Below the pieces are notes generated by a model. The model was not told the origin of the DNA. It saw only the letters and a list, made by a program, of their open reading frames with translations, and made no database searches. Source: Gallibacterium anatis DSM 16844 = F 149 (lineage in GTDB: Bacteria; Pseudomonadota; Gammaproteobacteria; Enterobacterales; Pasteurellaceae). Taken from it: DNA of 50,684 bases. The stretch lies in the NCBI RefSeq assembly GCF_000379785.1, contig NZ_KB903675.1:1-50684 (forward strand). Reading direction: 5' to 3'. The position numbers and the translations under genes are program-made. Numbering within the stretch: the first letter of the stretch is position 1; every line of letters starts with the position of its first letter. This document shows positions 39,444 to 48,120 of the stretch, in pieces.

Positions 39444-39488
39444 GATTGTATATGCAACATTATTGCGTAATAGATTTGATTAATCATA

Positions 39489-39515
39489 AAAAACCCCGAG
39501 AAAATTCTCGGGGTT
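39489..39515 (-). terminator. Terminator of the first porin gene
   Basis: AACCCCGAGA (39492-39501) pairs with TCTCGGGGTT (39506-39515); on the minus strand a run of T follows. The terminator and its flank (ACATACCTCTATA) are nearly the same as those of the second porin, showing that the duplication includes the 3' end. Confidence 0.88.
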
Positions 39516-39540
39516 ATAGAGGTATGTTTATCGATAACGA

Positions 39541-40602
39541 TTAGAAGTAGACACGGAAACCTACGCCAATTTTGTTATCTGTCGCTTTATTATCTGCTTG
39601 ATCTTTTAATTTAGTTGTACCACCTTCTAAATAAGCAACTACAGATTTAGTAAACCAGTAATCAGTACCTAAGATAAAGGTATTACGTTTAACATATGTG
39701 TTACCATTAGCTTTGGTTGCTTTACCATTAATATATTCACCATAGATAGAAGCATTATCTAAGTAGTTATATTTAGCACCAACTTCAAGTTCACGTACTT
39801 TATTAACTTTCGCAATACCGACATCTTTCGCATTATAATTTTCTAGATTCTTATTAATAGAATTAGAATCATCAGAGGCTTTTCTTTGAGAGTAGTCAAC
39901 TGCTAATGCAAATGGTCCAGATACTAATTCAGTACCTACAGTAAACGCATTTTCATTCACATCACCAGTAACATCTAAACCTTTAATTTTTACTTGAGAG
40001 AAGCCAGCTTCAAAGTTTAATTTGGTATCAGCTGCAAATTCCGGGGTAGTATAGAATGCAGATACACCAAAACCACGTCCTAAATTATCTTCGTTAGTAT
40101 TTTTATTGCTATCATCAGCAAAAATGTAATCTAAACCGAAGCTAAAGCCGGCAAAATCAGCAGAACGGAATTTAGCCACTTTATTTGCTGAGTTTTTAGT
40201 TTGTTTTACTCCACCTAAATCATAGGTATAGTCAGAAACAGCAACATCATCCAAGTTAGTTAATTGTTTACCAAAGGTTAAAGTACCTACGCCCTCTTTT
40301 GCAAAGCCGGCATAAACACGTTTTGCTTCAATATCACTGAATGATTTTTTATCGTTAGCATCAAAACGAACTTCTAAGTTAGCTAATGCGCTATAGCCAT
40401 CACCTAAATCTTGTGTTCCTTTGATGATTACACGTGAACCTACGTTTTTAAGATCAGCACGTTCATCTGTATTTTTACTCAAAAGCACACGGAAAGAACC
40501 ACCAACATCAACTTTAGTTCCGTCTTGGTTATAAACCACGGCTGCGTTTGCGGAAGTGGCTGCCACTGCTGCTACTGCAAGTGCGACTAATGTTTTTTTC
40601 AT
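39541..40602 (-). CDS. OmpP2/OmpH-like general porin, copy 1
   Basis: The precursor (353 residues from the ATG at 40602) has a signal peptide MKKTLVALAVAAVAATSANA and a mature start AVVYNQDGTKVDVGG, typical of Pasteurellaceae general porins (OmpP2, OmpH). The body is a 16-strand type barrel with conserved NLDDVAVSDYTYDLGG and a C-terminal phenylalanine (GVGFRVYF) needed for BAM insertion. Variable loops are Asn/Asp/Lys-rich. A GTG three codons earlier is part of the conserved leader, so the ATG after GAGG is preferred. Copy 2 lies opposite across a 764-bp gap, with an almost identical leader and signal region. Confidence 0.93.
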   Translation of the reverse strand: MKKTLVALAVAAVAATSANAAVVYNQDGTKVDVGGSFRVLLSKNTDERADLKNVGSRVIIKGTQDLGDGYSALANLEVRFDANDKKSFSDIEAKRVYAGFAKEGVGTLTFGKQLTNLDDVAVSDYTYDLGGVKQTKNSANKVAKFRSADFAGFSFGLDYIFADDSNKNTNEDNLGRGFGVSAFYTTPEFAADTKLNFEAGFSQVKIKGLDVTGDVNENAFTVGTELVSGPFALAVDYSQRKASDDSNSINKNLENYNAKDVGIAKVNKVRELEVGAKYNYLDNASIYGEYINGKATKANGNTYVKRNTFILGTDYWFTKSVVAYLEGGTTKLKDQADNKATDNKIGVGFRVYF

Positions 40603-40946
40603 AATTGACACCTCTGTGTTGATTGTTACTTTGCTTATCGCTCCGTAACAGTGTTTGCTTTGATAATCTATGATTATCGACCATTTAAATTCTGTATAGA
40701 TACTACACCCAGTTTATTATCTGTCAAATTTTTTTCATTTTTAGGGAACTTTTTAAAAAAACATTTAAAATCAATAGCTTGAAAAAATCTCCAAAATTTT
40801 ATTATAAAATAATAATAACTTCAAAAATAGTAAAATAAGAAATTATATTTTTTATCTATTTGAAAAATAAAGAATAAATTTATATTTTTATGGTTATTTA
40901 TTGCTATTTATAAAAAGTTTCGATTTTTTAAAGATTTTTTCAATAA

Positions 40947-40962
40947 TGTGATTTAAATCACA
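40947..40962. promoter_or_regulatory. CRP/FNR-type palindrome in the porin region
   Basis: TGTGATTTAAATCACA is a perfect palindrome matching the CRP consensus half sites (TGTGA-N6-TCACA). Its core TGAT-N4-ATCA also resembles an FNR site with the outer bases changed. It is about 345 bp from porin 1 and 405 bp from porin 2, far from either start, so it may act at a distance or on an unmapped promoter. Confidence 0.55.
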
Positions 40963-41062
40963 AGAAAAAAATTTTTTTGATTAAAAAATCAACTTGTTTT
41001 TTCTAAAAATTTGTTTTTATCTTGCTTTTTAGAAAAATCTATGCAAAAAAAAATCACATCTA

Positions 41063-41241
41063 CTAAGTTGTAGGGAATGTATTTTTCATTATTAAATCTG
41101 GAAAAAACGATATAAAACGAACAATAATTAAACAATTAAATGTAAAATGTATCTTTTTTGTAGCGTAAATTAGTATAAATACTCTAACTAATTAGGAATA
41201 TTTCCTTTTTTTCTCTTCAAAATACATTCCCTACAACTTAG
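41063..41241. repeat. 23-bp perfect inverted repeat flanking a 133-bp segment
   Basis: The arm 41063-41085 (CTAAGTTGTAGGGAATG followed by TATTTT) is the exact reverse complement of 41219-41241. The identity stops at both outer and inner borders. The 133-bp interior is AT-rich and holds a TATAAA sequence (41174-41179) that could be a -10 toward porin 2. The geometry is that of an invertible DNA segment or a small non-autonomous element; a very long-looped cruciform is less likely. Confidence 0.7.
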
Positions 41242-41366
41242 CGAAAAGGGCATAAAAATTTGCTGATCCTTGATTCATCAAATAAATAACTAAAAAAATA
41301 TGGGCATCTGTTTATTACTGTTACGGAGCGATAAGCAAAGTAACAATTAACACAGAGGTGTCAATT

Positions 41367-42422
41367 ATGAAAAAAACATTAGTCGCATTGGCAGTTGCAG
41401 CAGTAGCAGCCACTTCCGCAAACGCAGCCGTAGTTTATAATCAAGATGGTACTAAAATTGATGTTGGCGGACAAGTTCGTTTACTTTTAACGAAAGATAA
41501 ATACGAACGTGCAGATCTTAAATATGGTTCATCTCGTATTCACGCAAAAGTAAATCAGGATTTAGGTGATGGCTACAGTGCATTAGGTCATTTAGAAATT
41601 GGTCTTAAAGGCGATCAAGATAATGTTACAGTACGTCGTGTTTATGCTGGCTTTGCCAAAGAGGGCATTGGTCAATTAACATTCGGTCGCCAATTAACTA
41701 ACCTTGATGATGTTGGTGTTTCTGATTATACCTATGATCTTGGTGGGGTAAATACCACAGTAACAGAAGCGAACAAAGATATTCGTTTCCGTAGTGCTGA
41801 TTTTGCTGGTTTCCAATTTGGTTTAGATTATTACTTTGGTAATCCAAACACTGAAGATGCACGAGGAAATACCTACAATGATAACTCAGGTTTCGGTGTT
41901 TCAGCATTCTATACTGTAAACGTGGCTAATGATACTGCCTTAAATTTTGAAGCTGGATATACTCAAACCAAACGAGGTAATAATGATTCGAAGAATTATG
42001 TAGAACCGTATAAACAAAAAGCATTCACTGTTGGCGCTGCAGTGGTTTCCGGAAAATTTGCTCTTGGTGTGGATTATTCTCAAGCTAAAGCAACTAATGA
42101 TGTAAATTCTTTAGATATTATTGCACCTCATTCAAGTGGTACAGTAAAGTCATTACCTGTGAACAAACTACAACAACTAGAAGTTGGTGCTAAATATGAT
42201 TATTTAGATAACGCTTCCGTTTACGGTGAGTACATTTATCGTCAAGGAAAATTTGCTAATGTAGAAGAGAAAGTAAAAGTAAATGAATTTATCTTAGGTA
42301 CAGATTATAAATTCGCTAAAAACGTTATTACTTACTTTGAAGCAGGTACAGCAAAAGCTAAATTTGATGATAAATCAGCAAGAGACCATAAATTACGTGT
42401 AGGATTACGTGTCTTATTCTAA
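41367..42422 (+). CDS. OmpP2/OmpH-like general porin, copy 2
   Basis: The precursor (351 residues from the ATG at 41367) has the same signal peptide and mature start (AVVYNQDGTKIDVGG) as copy 1. It shares RRVYAGFAKEGIG and NLDDVGVSDYTYDLGG, then differs strongly in loop segments, and ends GLRVLF with the terminal Phe. The leader is one base different from copy 1, and the terminator is also shared, so the two genes arose by inverted duplication with loop diversification or by recombination. A GTG three codons upstream is again rejected as start. It probably forms a trimeric diffusion pore exposed to host antibodies. Confidence 0.93.
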   Translation: MKKTLVALAVAAVAATSANAAVVYNQDGTKIDVGGQVRLLLTKDKYERADLKYGSSRIHAKVNQDLGDGYSALGHLEIGLKGDQDNVTVRRVYAGFAKEGIGQLTFGRQLTNLDDVGVSDYTYDLGGVNTTVTEANKDIRFRSADFAGFQFGLDYYFGNPNTEDARGNTYNDNSGFGVSAFYTVNVANDTALNFEAGYTQTKRGNNDSKNYVEPYKQKAFTVGAAVVSGKFALGVDYSQAKATNDVNSLDIIAPHSSGTVKSLPVNKLQQLEVGAKYDYLDNASVYGEYIYRQGKFANVEEKVKVNEFILGTDYKFAKNVITYFEAGTAKAKFDDKSARDHKLRVGLRVLF

Positions 42423-42441
42423 TTGTTAAACATACCTCTAT

Positions 42442-42469
42442 ACCCCGAGAGTTTTCTCGGGGTTTTTTA
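42442..42469 (+). terminator. Terminator of the second porin gene
   Basis: ACCCCGAGA (42442-42450) pairs with TCTCGGGGT (42455-42463) and six T residues follow, 20 bp after the stop. Confidence 0.88.
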
Positions 42470-42681
42470 TTATTGACTAATCAAATTTCCCACAAATTTC
42501 AATAAGCTTAAACTTGCCAGAATAGAAATAGATTTTAGGCAGAAAGTTATCATTTTTCGAGCATAGCAAGGAGAAGTCTTTTTACTGTTCAAAGATCTAC
42601 AGTAATGAGAATTGACAAATACGCTATTTTCTTAGCTCTCATTCCCTTTTTTTCTCATTAGAAATAATCAGACAAAAAACA
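42470..42681. other. Gap between the terminators of porins 2 and 3
   Basis: This stretch lies between two convergent porin genes (whole gap 305 bp with terminators). I see no convincing gene, RNA or repeat in it. Confidence 0.4.
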
Positions 42682-42709
42682 AAAACCCCGATCAACTGAC
42701 CGGGGTTTT
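42682..42709 (-). terminator. Terminator of the third porin gene
   Basis: AAAACCCCG (42682-42690) pairs with CGGGGTTTT (42701-42709). On the minus strand a T-rich tail (TTTTTGTTTTTTG) follows. It lies 19 bp past the porin 3 stop. Confidence 0.85.
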
Positions 42710-42727
42710 CACAACTAACAAATTAAA

Positions 42728-43795
42728 TTAGAAATAAACACGGAAACCTACACCGATTTTGTTATCTCTATCTTTGTCGTTATCTTGGTTTTTATATTCA
42801 AATGTACCAGCTTCTAAGTAAGTTACAACTTGTTTAGTGAACCAGTAGTCAGTACCAAGAATAAAGCCGTTCATAGTTACTTTATCATCACCACTGTTTG
42901 GAGTTGCTTTTTGGTATTGGTATTCACCATAAACTTTAGCATTTTCTAAGTAGTTATATTTAGCACCCACTTCCAATGCTTCAACTTTGTGGAAGTTACT
43001 TTTAAGTGTACCAACACCAAAATCTAATTTATCTGTATTGTTAGTAGAGTGTTTTTCAGACCAGTCAACTGCTAACGCAAATGGACCAGTTGCTAATTCA
43101 GCACCAACAACATAAGCGCTTTCATTGTAATCATGATTATTATTAACTGGGTGTTGATCTCTAGCAAATTTTTTAACTTTAGTGTAACCACCGTTAACAG
43201 TTAAAGTAGTATCGTTGGCAATTTCAGCAGTATAGAATAATGCTGCACCCCAACCTTTATCATTTTGTTCTGTGGCAGAATCTTTTTTAGCATCACCGAA
43301 GAAATAGTCAGCACCGAAGCTTAAACCGTTCCATTCTACGCTGCGGAATTTAACTGATTTTGCATCGTGGTTGTGAGTTTGTTTAACATCACCTAAATCA
43401 TAGGTATAGTCAGAAATACCAAGGTCATCTTGGTTACTTGCTTGTTTACCGAAAGTTAATGTACCAGCTTGATCATAAGCAAATCCGGCATAAACATCGT
43501 AAGCTTCGATATCATTAAAATCTTGTTTTTCATCACCAGCTGCATCTCTTGCAGAGAAACGTAATTGAGTTGCTGCTAATGCACTGAAGCCATTACCTAA
43601 ATCTTGAGATGCTTTGATGTCAATGCGTGAACCTGGGTTTTTAAGGTCTGCACGTTCACCTGAATTTTTAGTTAAAAGTACACGGAATTGTCCGCCAACT
43701 TCAACTTTAGTACCGTCTTGATTATAAACTACAGCTGCGTTTGCTGAAGTTGCTGCCACTGCTGCTACGGCAAGTGCGACTAATGTTTTTTTCAT
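42728..43795 (-). CDS. OmpP2/OmpH-like general porin, copy 3
   Basis: This 355-residue precursor has the same signal peptide and mature start (AVVYNQDGTKVEVGG) and ends GVGFRVYF. It keeps NQDDLGISDYTYDLGD where copies 1 and 2 have NLDDVxVSDYTYDLGG, and it has its own set of loops. The leader (GAGGTATTCATT before the ATG) differs from that shared by copies 1 and 2, so it is an older paralogue and likely separately regulated. Three neighbouring porins allow exchange of loop sequences by recombination. Confidence 0.93.
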   Translation of the reverse strand: MKKTLVALAVAAVAATSANAAVVYNQDGTKVEVGGQFRVLLTKNSGERADLKNPGSRIDIKASQDLGNGFSALAATQLRFSARDAAGDEKQDFNDIEAYDVYAGFAYDQAGTLTFGKQASNQDDLGISDYTYDLGDVKQTHNHDAKSVKFRSVEWNGLSFGADYFFGDAKKDSATEQNDKGWGAALFYTAEIANDTTLTVNGGYTKVKKFARDQHPVNNNHDYNESAYVVGAELATGPFALAVDWSEKHSTNNTDKLDFGVGTLKSNFHKVEALEVGAKYNYLENAKVYGEYQYQKATPNSGDDKVTMNGFILGTDYWFTKQVVTYLEAGTFEYKNQDNDKDRDNKIGVGFRVYF

Positions 43796-43961
43796 AATGA
43801 ATACCTCTATAAAAATTTTTTAAGTTACATTGAACTTTTTAGTGAAACATAAGTCTAAAAGACCTCATTTCGAGTTGAAATGCTACGCCAACTTGTGAAG
43901 GGGATCAATCTTTATTTCCATTTTAGTTTAAAAAACAGTCAATTTATTGCCTTTTCTGCAT

Positions 43962-43998
43962 AAAAAAACACCATTTATACTCCAAATGATGTTTTTTT
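43962..43998 (-). terminator. Terminator of the rimP-nusA-infB-rbfA-truB operon
   Basis: Seven A plus CACCATTT (43962-43976) pairs with AAATGATG plus seven T (43984-43998) with one mismatch. On the minus strand it comes 52 bp after the truB stop and ends in a T run. Confidence 0.8.
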
Positions 43999-44050
43999 AG
44001 CCAATAAAAGATTCAAATTTTTGTCTAAATTTTGTGTTTTCTACCTCAAA

Positions 44051-44974
44051 TTATTTAGTATCCAACACGGTTTGATTCACTAATCTACGCGGATGCAGCA
44101 CCGAATTTATCACTTCCGCCACACCAAGAAAACGGCTATTTTCATCATAAATTCGATATAACGCCGCTGCCGGAGGTTGTTCTAATTTAATCCGTTGCCC
44201 GAAGATCAATTTTTGTGCCTGTTCAAGCGACAACATTAATTGCGGCAGATCAGCAATCGCCGTATCCATCGGCAATAACAACGCATCCAGTGCGGCAAAA
44301 TCCTGCTGTTGTGCCAGTTGCGCCAACTGTTCCATTGTCACCGTTGCGGAATAAGGGTAATTCGCCACTTTGGTGCGGCGCAACATAGTAACGTGCGCCC
44401 CGCAACCCAGATATTCCCCTAAATCATCAATCAAGGTGCGGATATAAGTGCCTTTCGAGCAATGCACCGACAAGGTGAGATAAGGTGCTTGATATTCGAT
44501 AAATTCAAGCGAGAAAATGGTGATCAGGCGTGCTTCCCGCTCAACGGTAATGCCGGCACGCGCATATTCATAAAGCGGTTTGCCTTGATGTTTTAACGCA
44601 GAAAACATTGTCGGCACTTGCTGCAAATCACCGGTGAAATGTGGCAATGCCGCTTTGATTTGCGCCAAGTCGACATTCACGGATTTAACTGCAATCACTT
44701 CCCCTTCCGCATCGGAAGTGTCGGTGCGTTCACCCAGTTTCGCCGTGACCAGATAGCATTTATCCGCATCCAATAAGTGCTGTGAAAATTTGGTCGCTTC
44801 ACCAAAACAAATCGGCAACATTCCTGTTGCCAATGGATCAAGTGCGCCGGTATGACCGGCTTTATTCGCTTGAAAATAACGTTTGACCTGTTGCATCACA
44901 CCGTTGGAACTGCCACCTTGCGGTTTATCCAATAAAATAATGCCGTGTAAATCTCGTCCTTTTTTCTTTGCCAC
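44051..44974 (-). CDS. truB: tRNA pseudouridine(55) synthase
   Basis: This 307-residue enzyme makes pseudouridine 55 in the T loop of tRNAs. The catalytic aspartate is D46 in [16 protein letters not shown]. It also has [11 protein letters not shown]-like [15 protein letters not shown] in the core and a C-terminal PUA-like domain. It follows rbfA by 2 bp and is the last gene of the operon. The rpsO and pnp genes that follow truB in E. coli are not here; the porin cluster is next. Confidence 0.96.
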   Translation of the reverse strand: MAKKKGRDLHGIILLDKPQGGSSNGVMQQVKRYFQANKAGHTGALDPLATGMLPICFGEATKFSQHLLDADKCYLVTAKLGERTDTSDAEGEVIAVKSVNVDLAQIKAALPHFTGDLQQVPTMFSALKHQGKPLYEYARAGITVEREARLITIFSLEFIEYQAPYLTLSVHCSKGTYIRTLIDDLGEYLGCGAHVTMLRRTKVANYPYSATVTMEQLAQLAQQQDFAALDALLLPMDTAIADLPQLMLSLEQAQKLIFGQRIKLEQPPAAALYRIYDENSRFLGVAEVINSVLHPRRLVNQTVLDTK

Positions 44975-44976
44975 CG

Positions 44977-45363
44977 TTACTCCTGATCGTCGTGATGTTT
45001 TGCTTTATCTTGGTTGATCACTTTTGTGACTAAATTGGACATTCTCATCCCTTCAACCAATGAATTGTCGTAAACAAAACGCAATTCCGGCACAATGCGT
45101 AAACGCATCGCTTTGCCCAATAGAGAACGGATATAAGGTGAAGCTTTGTGCAATCCCAACATTCCCTGTTCAATTTGTTGTTCATCTTCATCAAAAAGAA
45201 AAGTCACAAAGATTTTGGCATAGGCTAAATCTCTTGACACTTCCACATCGGAAACCGTTACCATCCCGATTCGTGGATCTTTAACCTCACGTTGCAAAAT
45301 TACTGCAATCTCTTTTTTGATTTCCTGTGCAACACGTTGTGCACGGCTGAATTCTCTTGCCAT
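44977..45363 (-). CDS. rbfA: Ribosome-binding factor A
   Basis: This 128-residue KH-like protein assists maturation of the 30S subunit and is needed in the cold. It shows the family N-terminus [41 protein letters not shown] and the [21 protein letters not shown] segment. It lies between infB (147 bp upstream) and truB (2 bp downstream). A terminator-like hairpin stands between infB and rbfA, so its level could be set partly by read-through. Confidence 0.96.
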   Translation of the reverse strand: MAREFSRAQRVAQEIKKEIAVILQREVKDPRIGMVTVSDVEVSRDLAYAKIFVTFLFDEDEQQIEQGMLGLHKASPYIRSLLGKAMRLRIVPELRFVYDNSLVEGMRMSNLVTKVINQDKAKHHDDQE

Positions 45364-45373
45364 AGTTGCATCC

Positions 45374-45404
45374 TTAATAAAAAGGTGGCAATGATTACCA
45401 CCTT
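45374..45404 (-). terminator. Terminator-like hairpin between infB and rbfA
   Basis: AAGGTGG (45382-45388) pairs with CCACCTT (45398-45404) with a 9-nt loop. On the minus strand the stem runs into TTTTTATTAAGG. It lies about 107 bp after the infB stop and just before the rbfA ribosome-binding site. It is probably a partial terminator, as the downstream genes belong to the same operon. Confidence 0.6.
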
Positions 45405-45510
45405 AAACATTTGTTTCCGCAGCAAATAGCGGATTTTGCTCTTCAACGCTAATTCAACGCCAATGCCGGCTGTTACGCCGACATTCAATTTAAGTTAAAT
45501 AGGCTTGTGA

Positions 45511-48105
45511 TTATTCGATTGAACGTTTTACTTCAACGGTTTCAAACACTTCGATTTGGTCGCCGACACGAACATCATTATAGTTCTTCACACCGATACC
45601 GCATTCCATACCGTTACGTACTTCGGTTACGTCATCTTTGAAACGGCGCAATGATTCAAGTTCACCCTCATAAATCACCACATTATCACGCAATACGCGG
45701 ATTGGATTATGACGTTTAACCACCCCTTCAATCACCATACAACCGGCAATCGCACCGAATTTCGGTGAACGGAACACATCACGCACTTCGGCAAGACCGA
45801 TAATTTCCTGTTTAAATTCAGGTTGAAGCATACCGCTTAACGCCGCTTTGATTTCGTTGATCAAGTCATAAATAACGGAGTAATAACGAAGATCGAGATT
45901 TTCCGCTTCGACCACTTTACGCGCAGAAGCATCGGCACGCACGTTGAAACCAACAATAATCGCATTGGAAGCAGCTGCCAAAGTGGCATCGGTTTCGGTA
46001 ATTCCACCGACACCTGAACCAACAATTTTTACTTTTACTTCATCAGTTGAAAGCTCTAACAATGCTTGACAGATAGCCTCTACCGAACCTTGAACGTCCG
46101 CTTTAACGATAATATTCAATTCTGAAACATCGCCCTCAGTCATACTGCTGAACATATTTTCAAGTTTCGCTTTTTGTTGACGAGCCAATTTCACTTCACG
46201 GAATTTACCTTGACGATATAATGCGACTTCACGAGCTTTTTTCTCATCACGAACAACCGTCATTTCATCCCCAGCTGAAGGCACGCCGGAAAGCCCTAAA
46301 ATCTCTACCGGAATAGATGGACCGGCACTTTTTACTTCTTTACCGATTTCATTACGCATTGCACGCACACGACCGTACTCTAATCCGCACAGTACAGTAT
46401 CGCCACGGTTTAATGTGCCAGATTGCACCAATACTGTTGCCACTGGACCTCGACCTTTATCAAGGTAAGACTCAATAACAACTCCTGTTGCCATACCATC
46501 TTTGACCGCTTTCAACTCAAGCACTTCAGCTTGTAACAAAATAGCATCTAATAGCTCATCAATTCCAATGCCTTTCTTTGCCGAAACATTAACAAATTGA
46601 GTATCGCCACCCCAATCTTCTGAAATAACACCATATTGTGAAAGTTCAGTTTTCACTCGATCTGGATCAGCTTCAGGCTTATCAATTTTGTTTACTGCCA
46701 CTACTAATGGCACATTTGCCGCTTTAGCGTGTTGAATTGCTTCAATAGTTTGTGGCATTACACCATCATCCGCTGCTACAACTAACACAACAATATCAGT
46801 AGCTTGCGCACCACGAGCTCGCATAGAAGTAAATGCAGCGTGTCCTGGAGTATCTAAGAAGGTAATATCTCCGTTTGGTGTATGCACGTGATAAGCACCG
46901 ATATGTTGGGTAATTCCTCCTGCCTCGCCTGCAGCCACTTTCGCTTTACGAATATAGTCAAGCAATGAAGTTTTACCGTGGTCAACGTGTCCCATTATGG
47001 TTACTACTGGCGCACGTGGTTCTACTTCCGCATTCATATCACGATCACTTAATATCGCTTCTTCCAATTCGTTTTCACGGCGTAACACCACTTTATGTCC
47101 CATTTCTTCAGCAACTAATTGTGCTGTTTCTTGGTCGATAACTTGGTTAATGGTTGCCATTGCCCCCATTTTCATCATCGTTTTGATTACTTCGGTCGCC
47201 TTCACTGCCATTTTATTCGCTAATTCACCGACAGTAATGGTTTCACCAATCACGACATCACGAGTAACAGGTTGTGCCGGTTTAGTAAAACCTTGTTGCA
47301 ATGCACTCTTACGATTAGATTTCTTACCTTTCGCATTTTGTTGCTGATTATTACGACGGTTCGCTTCACGTTCGTTTTTAGAAGACTCCTCGTCACGATT
47401 GTTTTTCTTCGCTTTCGCTACTTTCTTACCACGACCACGATTTTCATTGCGGCGCTCTTCTTCATTTTCAGCCTCACGAGCATAAGAAGAGGTTAAGTGA
47501 TAATCGGAATAGTCATCCACATCATCATCGCTAAAATTGTCATCTTCAAAATCAGCATAGCGTTTGGCATCTTCTGCCGCTTTGCGAGCTTGCTCTTCCG
47601 CTTTTTGGCGTGCGGCTTCTTCTGCTCTACGACGAAATTCCTCTTCTTCCGCTTTGCGTTTCTGTTTATTTTCGTCTTTTACAGCGGTTTTCTTGGTTGT
47701 CTCAGCTTTTGTAGCATCTGCCACTTTCACCTGTTCAGCTTCTTTTTTCGCCTGCTCTTGCGCCTCTTTTTGCGCTTTGGCTTCCGCTTCTTTTTTCACT
47801 TTGGCTTCTGCCTCTTTTTGCGCTTTGGCTTCCGCCTCTTTTTTCGCTTTGGCTTCTGCCTCTTTTTGTGCTTTAGCTTCCGCCTCTTTTTGTGCTTTGG
47901 CTTCCGCTTCTTTTTTCGCTTTAGCTTCCGCTTCTTCTTTAGCGTGAGTATCGATCACACGTGTTTTACGTGTCTCAATTTTTACTTCTTTGCTTTTGCC
48001 ACTACCATTTTGTTGCACTGTTAAGGTGCTGTGTGTTGAACGTTTTAATTTCAACTTGGTTGGCTTTTTCTCTGTTAATTGGGTATCAGTTTTTTTATCA
48101 CTCAT
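45511..48105 (-). CDS. infB: Translation initiation factor IF-2
   Basis: The 864-residue GTPase delivers initiator tRNA to the 30S subunit. The G domain has GHVDHGKTS (G1, lysine K378), DTPGHAAF and [10 protein letters not shown]-terminal domains bind fMet-tRNA. The N-terminal part contains a run of 8-residue repeats of the [16 protein letters not shown] type (about residues 55-118), forming a long charged helix, then an Arg/Glu-rich stretch. It follows nusA by 15 bp. The repeat count probably varies between strains. The adjacent metY encodes the tRNA it uses. Confidence 0.97.
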   Translation of the reverse strand: MSDKKTDTQLTEKKPTKLKLKRSTHSTLTVQQNGSGKSKEVKIETRKTRVIDTHAKEEAEAKAKKEAEAKAQKEAEAKAQKEAEAKAKKEAEAKAQKEAEAKVKKEAEAKAQKEAQEQAKKEAEQVKVADATKAETTKKTAVKDENKQKRKAEEEEFRRRAEEAARQKAEEQARKAAEDAKRYADFEDDNFSDDDVDDYSDYHLTSSYAREAENEEERRNENRGRGKKVAKAKKNNRDEESSKNEREANRRNNQQQNAKGKKSNRKSALQQGFTKPAQPVTRDVVIGETITVGELANKMAVKATEVIKTMMKMGAMATINQVIDQETAQLVAEEMGHKVVLRRENELEEAILSDRDMNAEVEPRAPVVTIMGHVDHGKTSLLDYIRKAKVAAGEAGGITQHIGAYHVHTPNGDITFLDTPGHAAFTSMRARGAQATDIVVLVVAADDGVMPQTIEAIQHAKAANVPLVVAVNKIDKPEADPDRVKTELSQYGVISEDWGGDTQFVNVSAKKGIGIDELLDAILLQAEVLELKAVKDGMATGVVIESYLDKGRGPVATVLVQSGTLNRGDTVLCGLEYGRVRAMRNEIGKEVKSAGPSIPVEILGLSGVPSAGDEMTVVRDEKKAREVALYRQGKFREVKLARQQKAKLENMFSSMTEGDVSELNIIVKADVQGSVEAICQALLELSTDEVKVKIVGSGVGGITETDATLAAASNAIIVGFNVRADASARKVVEAENLDLRYYSVIYDLINEIKAALSGMLQPEFKQEIIGLAEVRDVFRSPKFGAIAGCMVIEGVVKRHNPIRVLRDNVVIYEGELESLRRFKDDVTEVRNGMECGIGVKNYNDVRVGDQIEVFETVEVKRSIE
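47745..47945 (-). repeat. 24-bp tandem repeats inside infB
   Basis: About eight imperfect in-frame copies of a 24-nt unit encode KEAEAKAK or KEAEAKAQ. Copies differ mainly at third codon positions. Changes of copy number would keep the frame. The complementary strand also stays open here, giving a false frame rich in Ala, Ser and Phe. Confidence 0.85.
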
Positions 48106-48120
48106 CTGTACGCCACCTTA

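Larger units (their letters stand above)
40603..41366. other. Large AT-rich regulatory region between divergent porins 1 and 2
   Basis: No gene is seen in these 764 bp. Both ends carry the same 49-50 bp leader in opposite orientation (40603-40652 and 41318-41366, one base different), including a TGTTAC/GTAACA hairpin around GGAGCGATAAGC. A TGTGA-N6-TCACA palindrome is at 40947-40962. A perfect 23-bp inverted repeat lies at 41063-41085 and 41219-41241. The centre is extremely AT-rich with runs of A and T, suggesting curvature or nucleoid-protein binding. Confidence 0.7.

Noticed and set aside
40977-40992. FNR site TTGATTAAAAAATCAA
   Set aside because: The spacing between TTGAT and ATCAA is six instead of four bases; AT-rich chance is more likely.
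47564-47947. 127-residue Ala/Ser/Phe-rich frame on the plus strand
   Set aside because: It is the complement of the infB tandem repeats; the low-complexity composition keeps the opposite strand open and no ribosome-binding site or homology is visible.
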